A stretch of 64,000 nucleotides of DNA. Source: JAJYKN01 sp035516155 (lineage in GTDB: Bacteria; Nitrospirota; UBA9217). The number at the start of each line of letters is the position of its first letter. The stretch's first letter is position 1. Below the pieces are notes generated by a model that made no database searches, was not told the origin of the DNA, and saw nothing but the letters and a program-made list of their open reading frames with translations. The stretch lies in assembly GCA_035516155.1 (NCBI GenBank), contig DATJAP010000016.1, forward strand, positions 62,001 through 126,000. The letters run 5' to 3'. This document shows positions 19,344 through 28,899 of this stretch, one piece after another. A program made the translations under genes and the position numbers.

Positions 19344-19803
19344 ATCACCTCATCGAACATTAATGCTGTTATTTCATTCTCTAACATCTAAATGTAAATC
19401 CGCTAAAGCAAACGTTGCAACATTGTGGCTCTTCCTCGTCACCAACGACCTTCTCCATAAAATTAGCCGGCCCCAGAGGTGGTCTAGTGCAGCAATGATC
19501 ATGGCCACACCAGCACAGAATTACAGACAAATATATGCCTGATGGACGCCGATGTCAAGAATATCGATTGGTTTGTCAACCCCAAACATGAATGAATATC
19601 GATTGGTTATGATTGGTTATTTTATGAGTATAATGCTATCGAATACAGGCTGGCACTTTAAGAGTTGAAATGAAATTAAACTATAACGAATCCAAACAGA
19701 ACCGCATGCGAGTCCGATGCCTTGTCATATGCAGACTTCATCTGCACATCATTGACTGTTCTCCGCAGATTAATAACCTACGGCTTTTTACATGACGTTT
19801 TTT
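19344..19803. other. Gap with a short direct repeat
   Basis: No gene. GAATATCGATTGGTT occurs twice near 19558-19608, the second followed by a further partial copy (GATTGGTTAT). Could be a local duplication or regulator half-sites. Confidence 0.35.
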
Positions 19804-19995
19804 TCATTTCCTTTTCTGAGTCGCCGCCTTTGATGATCCTATCGGCTTTCCTTTTTTAGTACCCTTCTCATACCGGCCCGACACGATTTTCTCCGCCTCG
19901 AGCCAATTTTGCACGTCTTGTCCATGAACCCTTCCGCTCTTTTCATAGAGAGCATATGCAACTTTCGCAATTTCATCATAGATATTCTTCTCCAT
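19804..19995 (-). CDS. DUF2934 small protein
   Basis: 63 residues. The core IAKVAYALYEKSGRVHGQD followed by WLEAE is the typical DUF2934 pattern; the C-terminal tail is Lys-, Gly- and Ser-rich. The ATG at 19995 is fixed by an excellent AGGAGGGAGG site. Function of the family is unknown. It stands alone between two gaps. Confidence 0.8.
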   Translation of the reverse strand: MEKNIYDEIAKVAYALYEKSGRVHGQDVQNWLEAEKIVSGRYEKGTKKGKPIGSSKAATQKRK

Positions 19996-20256
19996 CTCGT
20001 CCTCCCTCCTTAACATACGTGTATTAAGACTTACTTGCTATTGATCGTCCTGAAATGCTGAAGCATTCACATATTAAGGTCGTCATCTGCTCCCTCTGCC
20101 TGTATGGCAGGAGTCATAAACTCAAAAAGAAGGGGTTAACATGAACGTCAATGTCAATTCTGCACCTCCACTAATATTATACGAAACTCGACATCAAAAA
20201 CACTCGAATCTATCAACACAACTATCGGCCAGTACCGTTCTGAAACCAGCTCATAT

Positions 20257-21081
20257 TTATGTGGCGTCGGGCTTGTTCCCAAAACTGAGTTTTCCGGAAC
20301 TGTCTGGAATTTCGTTTGTATGTATAACTAGCCGTCTGTTCTGCTCATTTGCTAATTCTCCCTGACTCAGAATATCAAAATCATGCCTCACCATATTTAA
20401 AATTTCAGTATTGCTATTCCACATCATTACATCAACGATGGATAGCCCGCTTACAAAGCCATCGCGGCGTTGCCTGTAGGGCGTAAGACGAGACTTTAAA
20501 AAACGCAATTTAATATTGCGGGATGAAAATTCGTCTTCACGAAACAGGGAATATCCACTGGAAGGATTGAGGTATTCTGTTGCGCCGAGCGCTTCCGATA
20601 TTTTAACCGCCCACTGCCCGGGATGGTCAATGCGTCCCAAGTTCAAGGCCAGCTGTGATTGGACATCCATCTTTATATTAATTCCCAATTCGGAGGCTAC
20701 CAGCCGCAGAGAATTTATAACAAATAACGCCAAATTGCTTTCATTATACGCTAAACAAGCCTTAACTAAATCGATCGTACGATTGTAATAAGGCGCTTTT
20801 TTCTTATAATTGCTAAGCCTGCCCAATATTACCGATTTCCAATCTTGTGTACCATCAATGTTAATTTTATTGATTTTATCAAATCGTCGGCGATTTTTAA
20901 GGGGAATCGCAATATATATCCAGTCTTTTTTAGCGTCAGGATGAAGGACTCTGTTTCTATTGATCCATCCTTTATCAATGAATTGGACCTCATCAAAGAC
21001 AATCCACCTATCCACATTCTTCATGAGTTGAAAGTACCTGATGCTCGGGAAAAAATAAGGTTGCATTATAGCGAGCTTCAT
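20257..21081 (-). CDS. WbqC-like family protein
   Basis: About 274 residues starting MKLAIMQPYFFPSIRYFQLM, the hallmark N-terminus of the WbqC family, with WINRNRVLHP and later GATEYLNPSSGYSLF. The biochemical activity is not settled; members commonly occur in O-antigen or surface-glycan clusters. Here no glycosyltransferase or sugar gene is adjacent, and the region is markedly AT-rich, so it looks like a transferred or left-behind gene. An ATG four codons upstream (21093) is an alternative start. The C-terminal ~35 residues (after DILSQGELANEQ) look less conserved. Confidence 0.85.
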   Translation of the reverse strand: MKLAIMQPYFFPSIRYFQLMKNVDRWIVFDEVQFIDKGWINRNRVLHPDAKKDWIYIAIPLKNRRRFDKINKINIDGTQDWKSVILGRLSNYKKKAPYYNRTIDLVKACLAYNESNLALFVINSLRLVASELGINIKMDVQSQLALNLGRIDHPGQWAVKISEALGATEYLNPSSGYSLFREDEFSSRNIKLRFLKSRLTPYRQRRDGFVSGLSIVDVMMWNSNTEILNMVRHDFDILSQGELANEQNRRLVIHTNEIPDSSGKLSFGNKPDAT

Positions 21082-21093
21082 TATAATGAACAT

Positions 21094-21624
21094 CCCCCAA
21101 CGAAAAATGATTGTACAGGCATTTGTTTTGTATCAACCAATATTGATTGCTTCGCAATAAGCATTAAGTCCTTATTACGAACGATGTCCAAATACTTATT
21201 TCGTGAATACTGTCTTGAACCGTATTATTTAGAATATAGCAAGGATTAAGAGGGAGTGTAGATAATGAATTGGGTTTTTTTTAGGTATCGCGTTCAATGA
21301 GAAAAAAGTAGCAGGTTTAAAAAAGATTTTAATTTAAGAGGAACTATAAAATATGCACATCCGCGGCTTTTGAGAAGAGGAAGGATTCGTTATCATACAT
21401 TGCCGACAGATCATTTAAGAAACATGGGTTAAGGGGTGCAGCGGAATCATGGTACTTCCGCTCGGACGACAGTTAAAATTATCATGATGCCTTTTCAAGT
21501 CGCTCTGCCACCCAGACGTTGATAATGGACTGGCGAGGGACCCCTATTTTTTAACTCATAAAGTTAAGCTGATGTCGTTAGCTTACCCATAAAATAACCC
21601 AGTCTGAACCATTTACAAGTTGCA
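21094..21624. other. AT-rich gap between WbqC and the FMN enzyme
   Basis: About 530 bases; no supported coding frame. Its AT-rich composition is shared with the WbqC gene. Confidence 0.4.
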
Positions 21625-22641
21625 CTAGAGCACAAGAATATCTCTGGATATTTTTTTTACATCTGCCGAACCGGTCAAGAGCATACTTTGGATGAGTTCA
21701 TTCTTCATGGTATTCAGCAGCAGGGCGACTCCTTCACGCCCACTGCCGAACGCGCAGATCGCCAGCGGTCTTCCGATGAGAACCGCATCGGCGCCCAAAG
21801 CAAGCATTTTAAGAACGTCGGCGCCGCTCCGGACGCCTCCATCGGCAAAGATAAGAATTTTGCCGCGTACACGGTCAGCGATCCGGGGAAGGACTTCGGC
21901 AGTTCCGGGAGTGAAGTCCATAACGCGGCCGCCATGATTTGATACGACGATGGCAGCAGCTTTTGCTTCGACTGCCAGTTCCGCTTCCTCAGGAGTCATG
22001 ATCCCTTTCAGGATAAACGGCAACTTAGTCGCAAGCACGACTTCTTTAACTTCTGCCAATGTTTTGGGGCTGACCGGCTGACCTTTTATCGCCATCGTGA
22101 TGAGGCCGGCGCCGTCGATATCCATGCCTACAGCCAGGACGCCGGCTGCTTCGGCGAGGCCAAGATACCTGATAATTTCCTCCTGAGACCTCGGTTTTAT
22201 GATGGCAATTGTCTTACCCTTGTGCGCCGCGCCGGATTTCAAACCGCTCTCATACATTGCAGGGTCTGCCCCGTCTCCCGTCATGCTCAGTGTGCCCGCA
22301 AGCAATGAGCCAGATACGATCTCTTCGATGAACTCCTGCTCTGTTATTTTGCCGCCCATATTATAGGGGGTCCCGGTCATCGGTGCAGAAAGAACGGGAA
22401 GCGCGACCTTCTCACCCCAAAGCTCCAGCGACGTGTCAGGAGTTCTGACTGCATGAATGGTGCGCATATTTAGCCGATACTTTGCCAGAGCCTCAAGATT
22501 AGCCATAAACGAACTGCCCGTTCCCACACCGCCCATTCCCGGCACTTCCCCGGCACAGGCGCGGCCGTCACAGACCGGACATACCCGACAATAGCCTTGC
22601 AGTTTTTCTCTAGCATTTTTCTTCAATGTTTTTAAGTCCAT
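21625..22641 (-). CDS. FMN-dependent 2-hydroxyacid dehydrogenase-like protein with N-terminal cysteine cluster
   Basis: 338 residues of the FMN-binding alpha-hydroxyacid dehydrogenase (TIM-barrel) family. Seen are PVLSAPMTGTPYN, the catalytic lysine region LPFILKGIMTPEEA, the active-site motif VVSNHGGRVMDFTPG and the FMN-phosphate loop FADGGVRSGADVLKMLALGADAVLIGRPL. The first 30 residues carry four cysteines (18, 21, 24 and 29; CX2CX2CX4C) that could bind an iron-sulfur cluster, absent from standard lactate oxidases. The ATG has an AAAGGAGA site. It is divergent from cstA. A 2-hydroxyacid substrate is likely; the exact one is unknown. Confidence 0.88.
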   Translation of the reverse strand: MDLKTLKKNAREKLQGYCRVCPVCDGRACAGEVPGMGGVGTGSSFMANLEALAKYRLNMRTIHAVRTPDTSLELWGEKVALPVLSAPMTGTPYNMGGKITEQEFIEEIVSGSLLAGTLSMTGDGADPAMYESGLKSGAAHKGKTIAIIKPRSQEEIIRYLGLAEAAGVLAVGMDIDGAGLITMAIKGQPVSPKTLAEVKEVVLATKLPFILKGIMTPEEAELAVEAKAAAIVVSNHGGRVMDFTPGTAEVLPRIADRVRGKILIFADGGVRSGADVLKMLALGADAVLIGRPLAICAFGSGREGVALLLNTMKNELIQSMLLTGSADVKKISRDILVL

Positions 22642-23026
22642 ATGATGGTTCTCCTTTGCTCGCAGCTACAGACATCAAAAGTAACATCATTGCAATTACC
22701 CTTATCAGGTAACGAACGATCGAGTATGTGGCCGCATGTGCTATAATAAAATTGATATTAGTATATCAAATGCGCATGTTCTTTTTTCGACAGAGGGAAC
22801 TGAAAAACTGAACCGTCAATGAGTTAAGGTACCTGCTTACTATCCTGAAGACCCTTCGGGCGCATGCCCGCGTTTCCTTGGCATTAACGTATTAACAGTT
22901 TTCGTAATCCTGTATGCAGCAATATGCTCTGTTGCCTCAAGGTGAAGAGAACCTGAAGGAGGGTCCCTTTTCGGCAAGGAGTCAATCGGACTGGAAAATG
23001 CCGTTTGTAACCAAAAGGAGGTTGCC
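22642..23026. other. Divergent intergenic region upstream of cstA
   Basis: Holds the dyad at 22752-22769 and a TATAAT at 22742-22747 without a clear -35. The remainder has no gene. Confidence 0.4.
22752..22769. promoter_or_regulatory. Operator-like dyad between the FMN enzyme gene and cstA
   Basis: TTGATATTAGTATATCAA: perfect 7-base arms with a 4-base spacer, adjoining a TATAAT motif. Position between divergent promoters suggests a regulator site. It is not a standard FNR box, which has a 4-base spacer between TTGAT and ATCAA. Confidence 0.4.
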
Positions 23027-24715
23027 ATGAATTCCATTGTCGTTCTCTTGCTTGGTTTTGCAGTAGCCATTGTCGGGTACCGATTCTACGCAAAATATAT
23101 TGACGCAAAAATCGTCAAGTGTGATTCCAAGAAAACAACGCCTGCGGTCATGTACATGGACGGCGTGGACTTCATGCCCACCAATAAAAACGTTCTCTTT
23201 GGCTATCAATTCAAATCCATTGCAGGAGCAGGCCCCATCGTGGGGCCGATCATCGCAATCCAATGGGGATGGCTTCCTGCCGTGCTCTGGATCCTGATTG
23301 GGACATTCTTCATCGGATGGGTGCAGGATTATTCGAGCGCAATGATCGCAATGCGGCACGAAGGCGCGTCCTTCGGGGGGTTGAGCTATAAGCTGATCTC
23401 TCCGCGCTCGAGGCTGGTACTCGTCTCCTTCATTTATTTCTACCTGCTCCTCATGGTGGGCGCCTTCGGCAACATCGTGGTCAGCACCGCCGTGGGACTG
23501 AAAGCATCTCCCTCGGCGTGGCTCGTCATGACCATTGCCGGCGTCTTGGCCGGTCAAATGATCTATCGATGGAAGAAGGACATCCTCCTGACCACCGTGG
23601 TCACGGTGGTTATCGCCCTGTGCGGCATCTGGTTTGGCACCATGGCTCCATCGGATAGACTCCTGGGCACGGACCTCTCGAACAGCCGCCTGCTGTGGGC
23701 ACTCGCAGCTTTCGTGTTCTGTTACTTCGCCTCGGTGCTGCCAATCTGGAGGTTTGCTCTCCCGATCAACTATGTCTCTTCGTATGTCATGTTTATCGGG
23801 TTGCTGTTCGGCATTGTCGGGATCTTCATTCTCCATCCCGACTTTACCCTGCCGGCGTATACCGGTTTTATGATCCCCATCGGACCGCTCTGGCCGATCA
23901 TGTTCGTCACCATCGCCTGCGGTGCCGTATCCGGTTGGCATAGCATCGTGTCCAGCTCGGGAACGGCACGGCAGTTGGAAAGTGAGATGGACGTCCGCCC
24001 GGTTTGCGGCGGCGTCATGTTCGCCGAGATGGTGCTGGCGCTCTTTGCCCTGATTATCGCAGGCACAATATACGCCAGCCCCGCCGAATACGGCGCAGCG
24101 GTGTCCAAGGGGCCGGGAGCAGTGTTCGCCGCCGGCGTCGCGAAGTTCCTTGGTGCGGTCGGTCTCTCTCCTGCTCTCGGCAAATCCTACGGCAGCATGA
24201 TGATGATCATCGTGGCAATCACACTCATGCAGCTCGTCGTCCGGTTCATGCGCGTGGCCACGGCAGAGCTACTGGGAGACATCAGCCCACTCTTCCGGAA
24301 TATTCACGTCGGGACCGTTCTTGCCAGCTTAATGGGGATCGTTCTCGTGCTTACAGGCTGGTGGCAGTACCTCTGGGTCCTCTTCGGCGGTGCCAATCAG
24401 CTAATGGCCTCAGTGGCCCTGCTGCTGGTTTCGGTCTGGCTGACCTCGGAAGGAAAGAAAGCCGGTTGGGTGATCTATCCGATGATTTTCATGTTTATCA
24501 CGACGATCACCGCTCTGCTCTATACCTCCTACGACCTTCTGCATAAAGTATACACCGGTGCTGCAAAAGGAACCGAGGCAATGATCGGAAACACCATCAT
24601 GGGATGTGCTGGGTTCTTCCTGGTCATCACGGCGGTCATTCTGGCAATGGATGGTGTAAAGGCGCTTCGCAAATATCGGGTACTGAAGCTCCAGTCCACG
24701 GAGTCCCATGCGTAA
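23027..24715 (+). CDS. cstA: CstA-family carbon starvation protein (pyruvate/peptide transporter)
   Basis: 562 residues with many hydrophobic segments (about 14-16), an inner-membrane transporter. Diagnostic motifs: GYRFYAKYIDAKI at the N-terminus, GYQFKSIAGAGPIVGPI, and the central SGWHSIVSSSGTARQLESE. E. coli CstA and its paralogue BtsT/YjiY import peptides or pyruvate. The ATG follows AAAGGAGG at ideal spacing. It heads a plus-strand set with a small protein and two ArsA-type ATPases. The context next to a 2-hydroxyacid enzyme and, further on, a Por complex is compatible with pyruvate or lactate handling, which is inference. Confidence 0.95.
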   Translation: MNSIVVLLLGFAVAIVGYRFYAKYIDAKIVKCDSKKTTPAVMYMDGVDFMPTNKNVLFGYQFKSIAGAGPIVGPIIAIQWGWLPAVLWILIGTFFIGWVQDYSSAMIAMRHEGASFGGLSYKLISPRSRLVLVSFIYFYLLLMVGAFGNIVVSTAVGLKASPSAWLVMTIAGVLAGQMIYRWKKDILLTTVVTVVIALCGIWFGTMAPSDRLLGTDLSNSRLLWALAAFVFCYFASVLPIWRFALPINYVSSYVMFIGLLFGIVGIFILHPDFTLPAYTGFMIPIGPLWPIMFVTIACGAVSGWHSIVSSSGTARQLESEMDVRPVCGGVMFAEMVLALFALIIAGTIYASPAEYGAAVSKGPGAVFAAGVAKFLGAVGLSPALGKSYGSMMMIIVAITLMQLVVRFMRVATAELLGDISPLFRNIHVGTVLASLMGIVLVLTGWWQYLWVLFGGANQLMASVALLLVSVWLTSEGKKAGWVIYPMIFMFITTITALLYTSYDLLHKVYTGAAKGTEAMIGNTIMGCAGFFLVITAVILAMDGVKALRKYRVLKLQSTESHA

Positions 24716-24790
24716 GTACTCTGGAGGCGTCCTTGCCGCGTAATGCCTCACCGGGAGGCGGCATCCCGATTTGAGAGAGGAGGGAAGCGC

Positions 24791-25081
24791 ATGACGGAAA
24801 AAATAAAAGAACAAGATCTGGAAAAGAAAAAAAGCGGAATCCTCCAGGCAGTGAAGGAGTTTGTCTACGGCGCCGCTGCTCACGATTCCGCGAGGTATGC
24901 CCTGAAAACGCGGGCCAGCATGGAACATCTGTTCATTCTTATCACGATGGGGGATATGCTGGGTGTGCCGATCCTTCCGCCGTACTATTCCCTGCGGCTA
25001 CTGCCCTATGTCGTTCCTCAGATCTCGACGTGGAAGCGGAGGATGCTGCGTGAAAAGGATCTTATGGATGCTCTGGCCTGA
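24791..25081 (+). CDS. Small protein between cstA and ArsA genes
   Basis: 96 residues, family not recognised. An acidic-basic N-terminus (MTEKIKEQDLEKKK) is followed by a moderately hydrophobic central stretch (MEHLFILITMGDMLGVPILPPYYSLRLLPYVVP) and a basic C-terminus. The ATG is fixed by a GGAGGGAAG site. It lies 75 bases after cstA and 70 before the first ArsA-type ATPase on the same strand, so it is very likely part of the same transcript. It may be a membrane-associated partner of CstA or of the ATPases; that is inference. Confidence 0.7.
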   Translation: MTEKIKEQDLEKKKSGILQAVKEFVYGAAAHDSARYALKTRASMEHLFILITMGDMLGVPILPPYYSLRLLPYVVPQISTWKRRMLREKDLMDALA

Positions 25082-25151
25082 GAGGTGGCAATCGGGATGC
25101 GGGGATTGACGATTTACTCCGCGTGTGCCAAGGCTGAAGAACAAAGATACC

Positions 25152-26141
25152 ATGAACTCGATATCGCTCGCCAAAACCTTTGCGCAAAATCCGGACCGTC
25201 GGTACATTATGTTCGGCGGGAAAGGCGGACTTGGAAAGACTACCTTTTCGGCTGCAGCCGCCTATCACCTAGCGAAGAAGGGATTCCGCGTTCTGGTCTT
25301 CTCCGTAGACCCCCAGGCCTCACTCAGCGATATATTCGAAAAAGACATCTTCGGCAAGGGACCGACGGAAATCATGCCCAATCTCTTTGCCCAGGAAATC
25401 GATGCCGATCAACGGGTGAAGGCATACCAGCAGGAGATCCGCCAGAAGATCCTCGACATGTATGGAATGGACAAGATCCCAGACGAGATCGAGAGCTATC
25501 TCCAGGCCGCTGCAGCAGAGCCCGCGATGGAGGAAAGCGCCATCTTCGATGAAGTAGTCGAAATCGTCATCAAGAAAGACTATGACTACTATATCTACGA
25601 CCTTGTCCCGCTTGGCCATGCACTATACTATCTGAGCATGGCTTCGGTTTATGACGCCTGGATCAGCAAGATCACGCAACTCCGGGAGCAGATGCGGGAG
25701 TATGATCAAGTTGCTGCCGTGGTCCGGAGAGAGAAAGAATTGAGCGAGGACGCTATCCTAAACGAACTCCTCTATATCAAGGAACGGATCAATACATCTT
25801 CCAGCATCTTGACCGATAAGAAGAAAACGGCCTTCTACTTCGTCATTACTCCCGAGGAGATGGTCATCAAAGATACGATCAAGGCCGCGGAGCTCTTCAC
25901 CAAATTCGATGTCCCCTTAAGCGGCTACATCATCAACCGCGTTCTCCCCCCCGAGTTAAGACAGCAGAACATTCCGGAGTATCTGAAAAACCGCATTGCG
26001 ATGCAGGATCATTATATGAAAGTCATTAGGGACACCTTCGGATCGCAGATCCTGACTTCCGTTCCCGAGATGGAACGGGACGTGACCGGCCTGCCCATGA
26101 TCGAGAAAGTAGCCAGGGCAATGTTTGGTAATAGCGCCTAA
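25152..26141 (+). CDS. ArsA/Get3-family ATPase, first copy
   Basis: 329-residue cytoplasmic P-loop ATPase of the ArsA/GET3/TRC40 group. It has the deviant Walker A at residues 22-31 (GGKGGLGKTT) and the A'-region SVDPQASLSDIF. The usual DTAPTGHTLR switch is replaced by DLVPLGHALYYL. Late motifs include SGYIINRVLPP. The ATG at 25152 gives an N-terminus matching the second copy; a GTG at 25125 is an alternative. No arsenic gene (arsB, arsR, arsD) is near and the cysteine triad of ArsA is not seen, so arsenite extrusion is unlikely. A heterodimer with the next gene is plausible. Confidence 0.85.
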   Translation: MNSISLAKTFAQNPDRRYIMFGGKGGLGKTTFSAAAAYHLAKKGFRVLVFSVDPQASLSDIFEKDIFGKGPTEIMPNLFAQEIDADQRVKAYQQEIRQKILDMYGMDKIPDEIESYLQAAAAEPAMEESAIFDEVVEIVIKKDYDYYIYDLVPLGHALYYLSMASVYDAWISKITQLREQMREYDQVAAVVRREKELSEDAILNELLYIKERINTSSSILTDKKKTAFYFVITPEEMVIKDTIKAAELFTKFDVPLSGYIINRVLPPELRQQNIPEYLKNRIAMQDHYMKVIRDTFGSQILTSVPEMERDVTGLPMIEKVARAMFGNSA

Positions 26142-26163
26142 TTGAGGCACAGAAACGACGACT

Positions 26164-27147
26164 GTGTACACCATAGCGAACACTATGACCAAGTACCTGA
26201 AAGACCATCCCCGCATGAAGTACATTTTCTTCGGGGGCAAGGGCGGGGTCGGCAAAACCGTCGCAGCCGGGGCCGCAGCTTTGTGGGCCGCCAAGCAGGG
26301 GAAAAAGGTCCTGCTTGCTTCAACCAACCCGGTACACAGTCTTTCCAACCTCCTGGAGCAGAACGTCTTCGGGAAGGCGACGCTCATTTCCGGCGAGAGG
26401 AACTGCTACGCGCTCGAGATCGATACGCGGGACACCATCGAACGCTCGAAGCGGGATATCCGCGAAAAGATCAACTGGTTCCTGAAGTTCGCAGACATTA
26501 CGACAAAGGCAGAGGATTTCATCGAGGCCGCCACCATGAACCCCGCCTTTGAAGAATCGGCCATGTTTGAGAATATGACCGACATCATCTTTCAGAATGA
26601 ATATGAATTCTACGTCTTCGACACGGCACCGACGGCGAACGCCCGACGGCTTTTAGGGATGTCCAAGGTTTATTCCCTCTGGGTGGAAAAGATGCTGAAG
26701 AGCAGGGAAGAGGCAAAGTCCCTGAGACAACTACTCTCATTCTCCAAAGCGGAGGAGAAAGACCCGCTCTTGGATTACCTCCTGAAGTTCAAGGATCGGA
26801 TCGCCCATGCAAAAGACATCCTTACGGACAAGGAACTCACGGCCTTCTTTTTCGTGACCCTGCCGGAGAGTCTTCCCATTGCGGTGATCATGCGGTTTAT
26901 CAACTGGTTCCACGAATTCGGCATTCCCGTAGGCGGTGTTGTCGTGAACGGCGTTATCCAGAAAGAGACCGTAGGCAAGGACACCGCGGAGTTCGTCCAG
27001 AACCGGATCAAGATGCAAGATGAACACATGGCTGAGATATGGAAAATTTTCGATGGCCAGGTAAGGGCAGTCGCTCCTCTTTTCGAAACCGAGGTTAAGG
27101 GCGTGAAAATGTTGAATCGCCTTATGGACCACCTCTTTGTCCAGTGA
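26164..27147 (+). CDS. ArsA/Get3-family ATPase, second copy
   Basis: 327 residues, the same family as the preceding gene, which ends 22 bases upstream. Deviant Walker A at residues 24-33 (GGKGGVGKTV), the A'-like STNPVHSLSNLLEQ, and the switch DTAPTANARRLLGM, closer to the canonical form than in the first copy but with Ala in place of Gly-His. It also has FFFVTLPESLPIAVI and GGVVVNGVIQ. A GTG at 26164 is used as start; an ATG at 26185 is possible. The two ATPases keep the same overall plan yet differ strongly in sequence, as expected for two subunits with different jobs. It is the last gene of the set. Confidence 0.85.
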   Translation: MYTIANTMTKYLKDHPRMKYIFFGGKGGVGKTVAAGAAALWAAKQGKKVLLASTNPVHSLSNLLEQNVFGKATLISGERNCYALEIDTRDTIERSKRDIREKINWFLKFADITTKAEDFIEAATMNPAFEESAMFENMTDIIFQNEYEFYVFDTAPTANARRLLGMSKVYSLWVEKMLKSREEAKSLRQLLSFSKAEEKDPLLDYLLKFKDRIAHAKDILTDKELTAFFFVTLPESLPIAVIMRFINWFHEFGIPVGGVVVNGVIQKETVGKDTAEFVQNRIKMQDEHMAEIWKIFDGQVRAVAPLFETEVKGVKMLNRLMDHLFVQ

Positions 27148-27350
27148 TGTCTCAGCTCAATCTGCTTCTGCTGATTCTTCTAGCCTATATAAGACCGCGA
27201 GGGAGGGCATCCTGAGTAGAAATAATTGCCAGGGGCTGTAGCCGTGTGTCGGGCATTGAAACCGTTCGTGTACACGATAATTTGGTATGCGGTGGGGTAA
27301 TCCCATTCCATAATACATGCCAAAAGTTGTAACCTAAGCCTTCGTGGATT

Positions 27351-27914
27351 TTATATGTGCATGCTCAGAAACTCATAAGAAAATTTCAAAAATATCTCTG
27401 TAAATTTTAGAATTTGCGACGACTCATTTTCCTCAATCAATCTAATTTCATGAGTTGCTTCATTCCCTTTCGTACGATTACGATCAACCCACGCCTTCCC
27501 ATTCGGGGGGATATATCCCGCATTATCTAAATAATCAATGTACTCTATGAAAGACTTGCCGGCCTCGGCACCGTATTGGACGGCAAGATTCATAAGTATT
27601 TTTCTGCACAATAAAGTTGAAGCCGTATATGCACCGATAGAAGCACAGTCTCGTGCCTGGTTATAAAGCACGGAAACGCCGTTGTCTGTGATACCTGCGA
27701 CATCATTACCTATACGTACGCTTGGCGTTTGTTTACCTCCATCAGCGAAATACGTTGGCTGGGCGCAATTTGGGCATATAAAAATGTATCTATAAGCCCC
27801 CGTATTCTTGTGACGTGCACCATATCCCTGATTAGGTGCCACTTTGTTGCCGCAATAGCCGCACACATAAGACATGCTGCTATACACCCCAACGCCAATC
27901 CAATCCCATGACAT
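27351..27914 (-). CDS. DUF4145-domain protein with zinc ribbon
   Basis: 187 residues. An N-terminal zinc ribbon uses Cys18, Cys21, Cys47 and Cys50 (CGYC and CPNC). The C-terminal part (about residues 85-187, with YNQARDCASIGAYTASTLLCR and GNEATHEIRLI) fits DUF4145, a helical domain often found in restriction or defence-related proteins and also alone. The ATG follows AAAGGAGG. It is alone on its strand, with no restriction gene nearby. Function unknown. Confidence 0.8.
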   Translation of the reverse strand: MSWDWIGVGVYSSMSYVCGYCGNKVAPNQGYGARHKNTGAYRYIFICPNCAQPTYFADGGKQTPSVRIGNDVAGITDNGVSVLYNQARDCASIGAYTASTLLCRKILMNLAVQYGAEAGKSFIEYIDYLDNAGYIPPNGKAWVDRNRTKGNEATHEIRLIEENESSQILKFTEIFLKFSYEFLSMHI

Positions 27915-28899
27915 ACTCAGCCTCCTTTTGCCAATACCGGTTTACACCATTACTTACTAATCAAACTTTATTCATTCTCGCATTTCACGGGGACATCCCT
28001 AAGATACGCTGTTCTTGCATGAATATGTTTCTCTGTCTTTCGGCTATCGGCATGACGCATTTAATTCCGAGCATCAGCACTGACAACGACTGCTGCACAG
28101 TTGTTCATTTATTATCAACGTTACCGTAACAAAAAAGACCTGCAGAGTCAAATAAAAAGGGAGCAGATAGTTAAAATTGGACTTCAACGGATGTTGCGAA
28201 CCTGACGAGCGTGAAATGGATTGGGGCTGCGCAGTTGTTTTCCCGCGACATAGGAGTTTCCTTGTATTAGCAACAGTCAACACTTCGTGCCGAATTTATT
28301 AACGTCTTAAATAATCCCGTCGGTATTGTTGATATCTTAATATCAGGCATATCTTTCTCTCTGAAATACTGAAGATAGCATGGCATGTTCATTGCTCAGC
28401 CGGACACCACCGTAAGTCCTACATTATCCAGAGTGTTTTCAATAACGGATTTAAGGAACCGAAGATTTTCTGGTCCGCTACAAGGCGGAAATGGTCACTG
28501 GATATAGCGCTTCACCAATGACCTTAATCCTCAATGGGTGCATGGTGCAGTGAGGACTGACATCGCAAACACATGAAATTATGGCAATGGTCGGAATGAT
28601 GGTAGTTTAAGCAAAACATCGGCGGGAAAAAGTAATTTTCTCGTCAGCTCCACGGACATTGCTACCTTGGTTGTATTTGAAACAATAAACATAAAAGTCT
28701 CGATCTCTTTATTTCTGCTAAAATACGAGGTAGTAGTTTTAATAATGTGATAATGACTGAGGAAAATTTTCGATGTGAGATATTGTTGCCTTTATGATGA
28801 GATGTGTTCGAATCGCCAGTGTACAGTTGAAACTCGATGGCGATCGAGCTATTTTCGACGAAGCAGATACTATCCTCGTAAATCCATAACTATACTATT
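27915..28899. other. 985-base gene-poor AT-rich gap
   Basis: Both strands scanned: no supported coding frame, tRNA or repeat array. A near-dyad TTGATAT, CTTA, ATATCAG lies at 28329-28346, with the same arms as the dyad upstream of cstA. Probably decayed accessory DNA. Confidence 0.4.

Noticed and set aside
22982..23941. 319-codon minus-strand frame
   Set aside because: Antisense to cstA, His- and Asp-rich low-complexity product typical of shadows.
25152..27147. Arsenic resistance operon
   Set aside because: No arsR, arsB, arsC or arsD and no arsenite-binding cysteine triad visible in either ATPase.
28795..28830. T-loop-like GTTCGAATC
   Set aside because: No acceptor, D-arm or anticodon arm around it, so not a tRNA.
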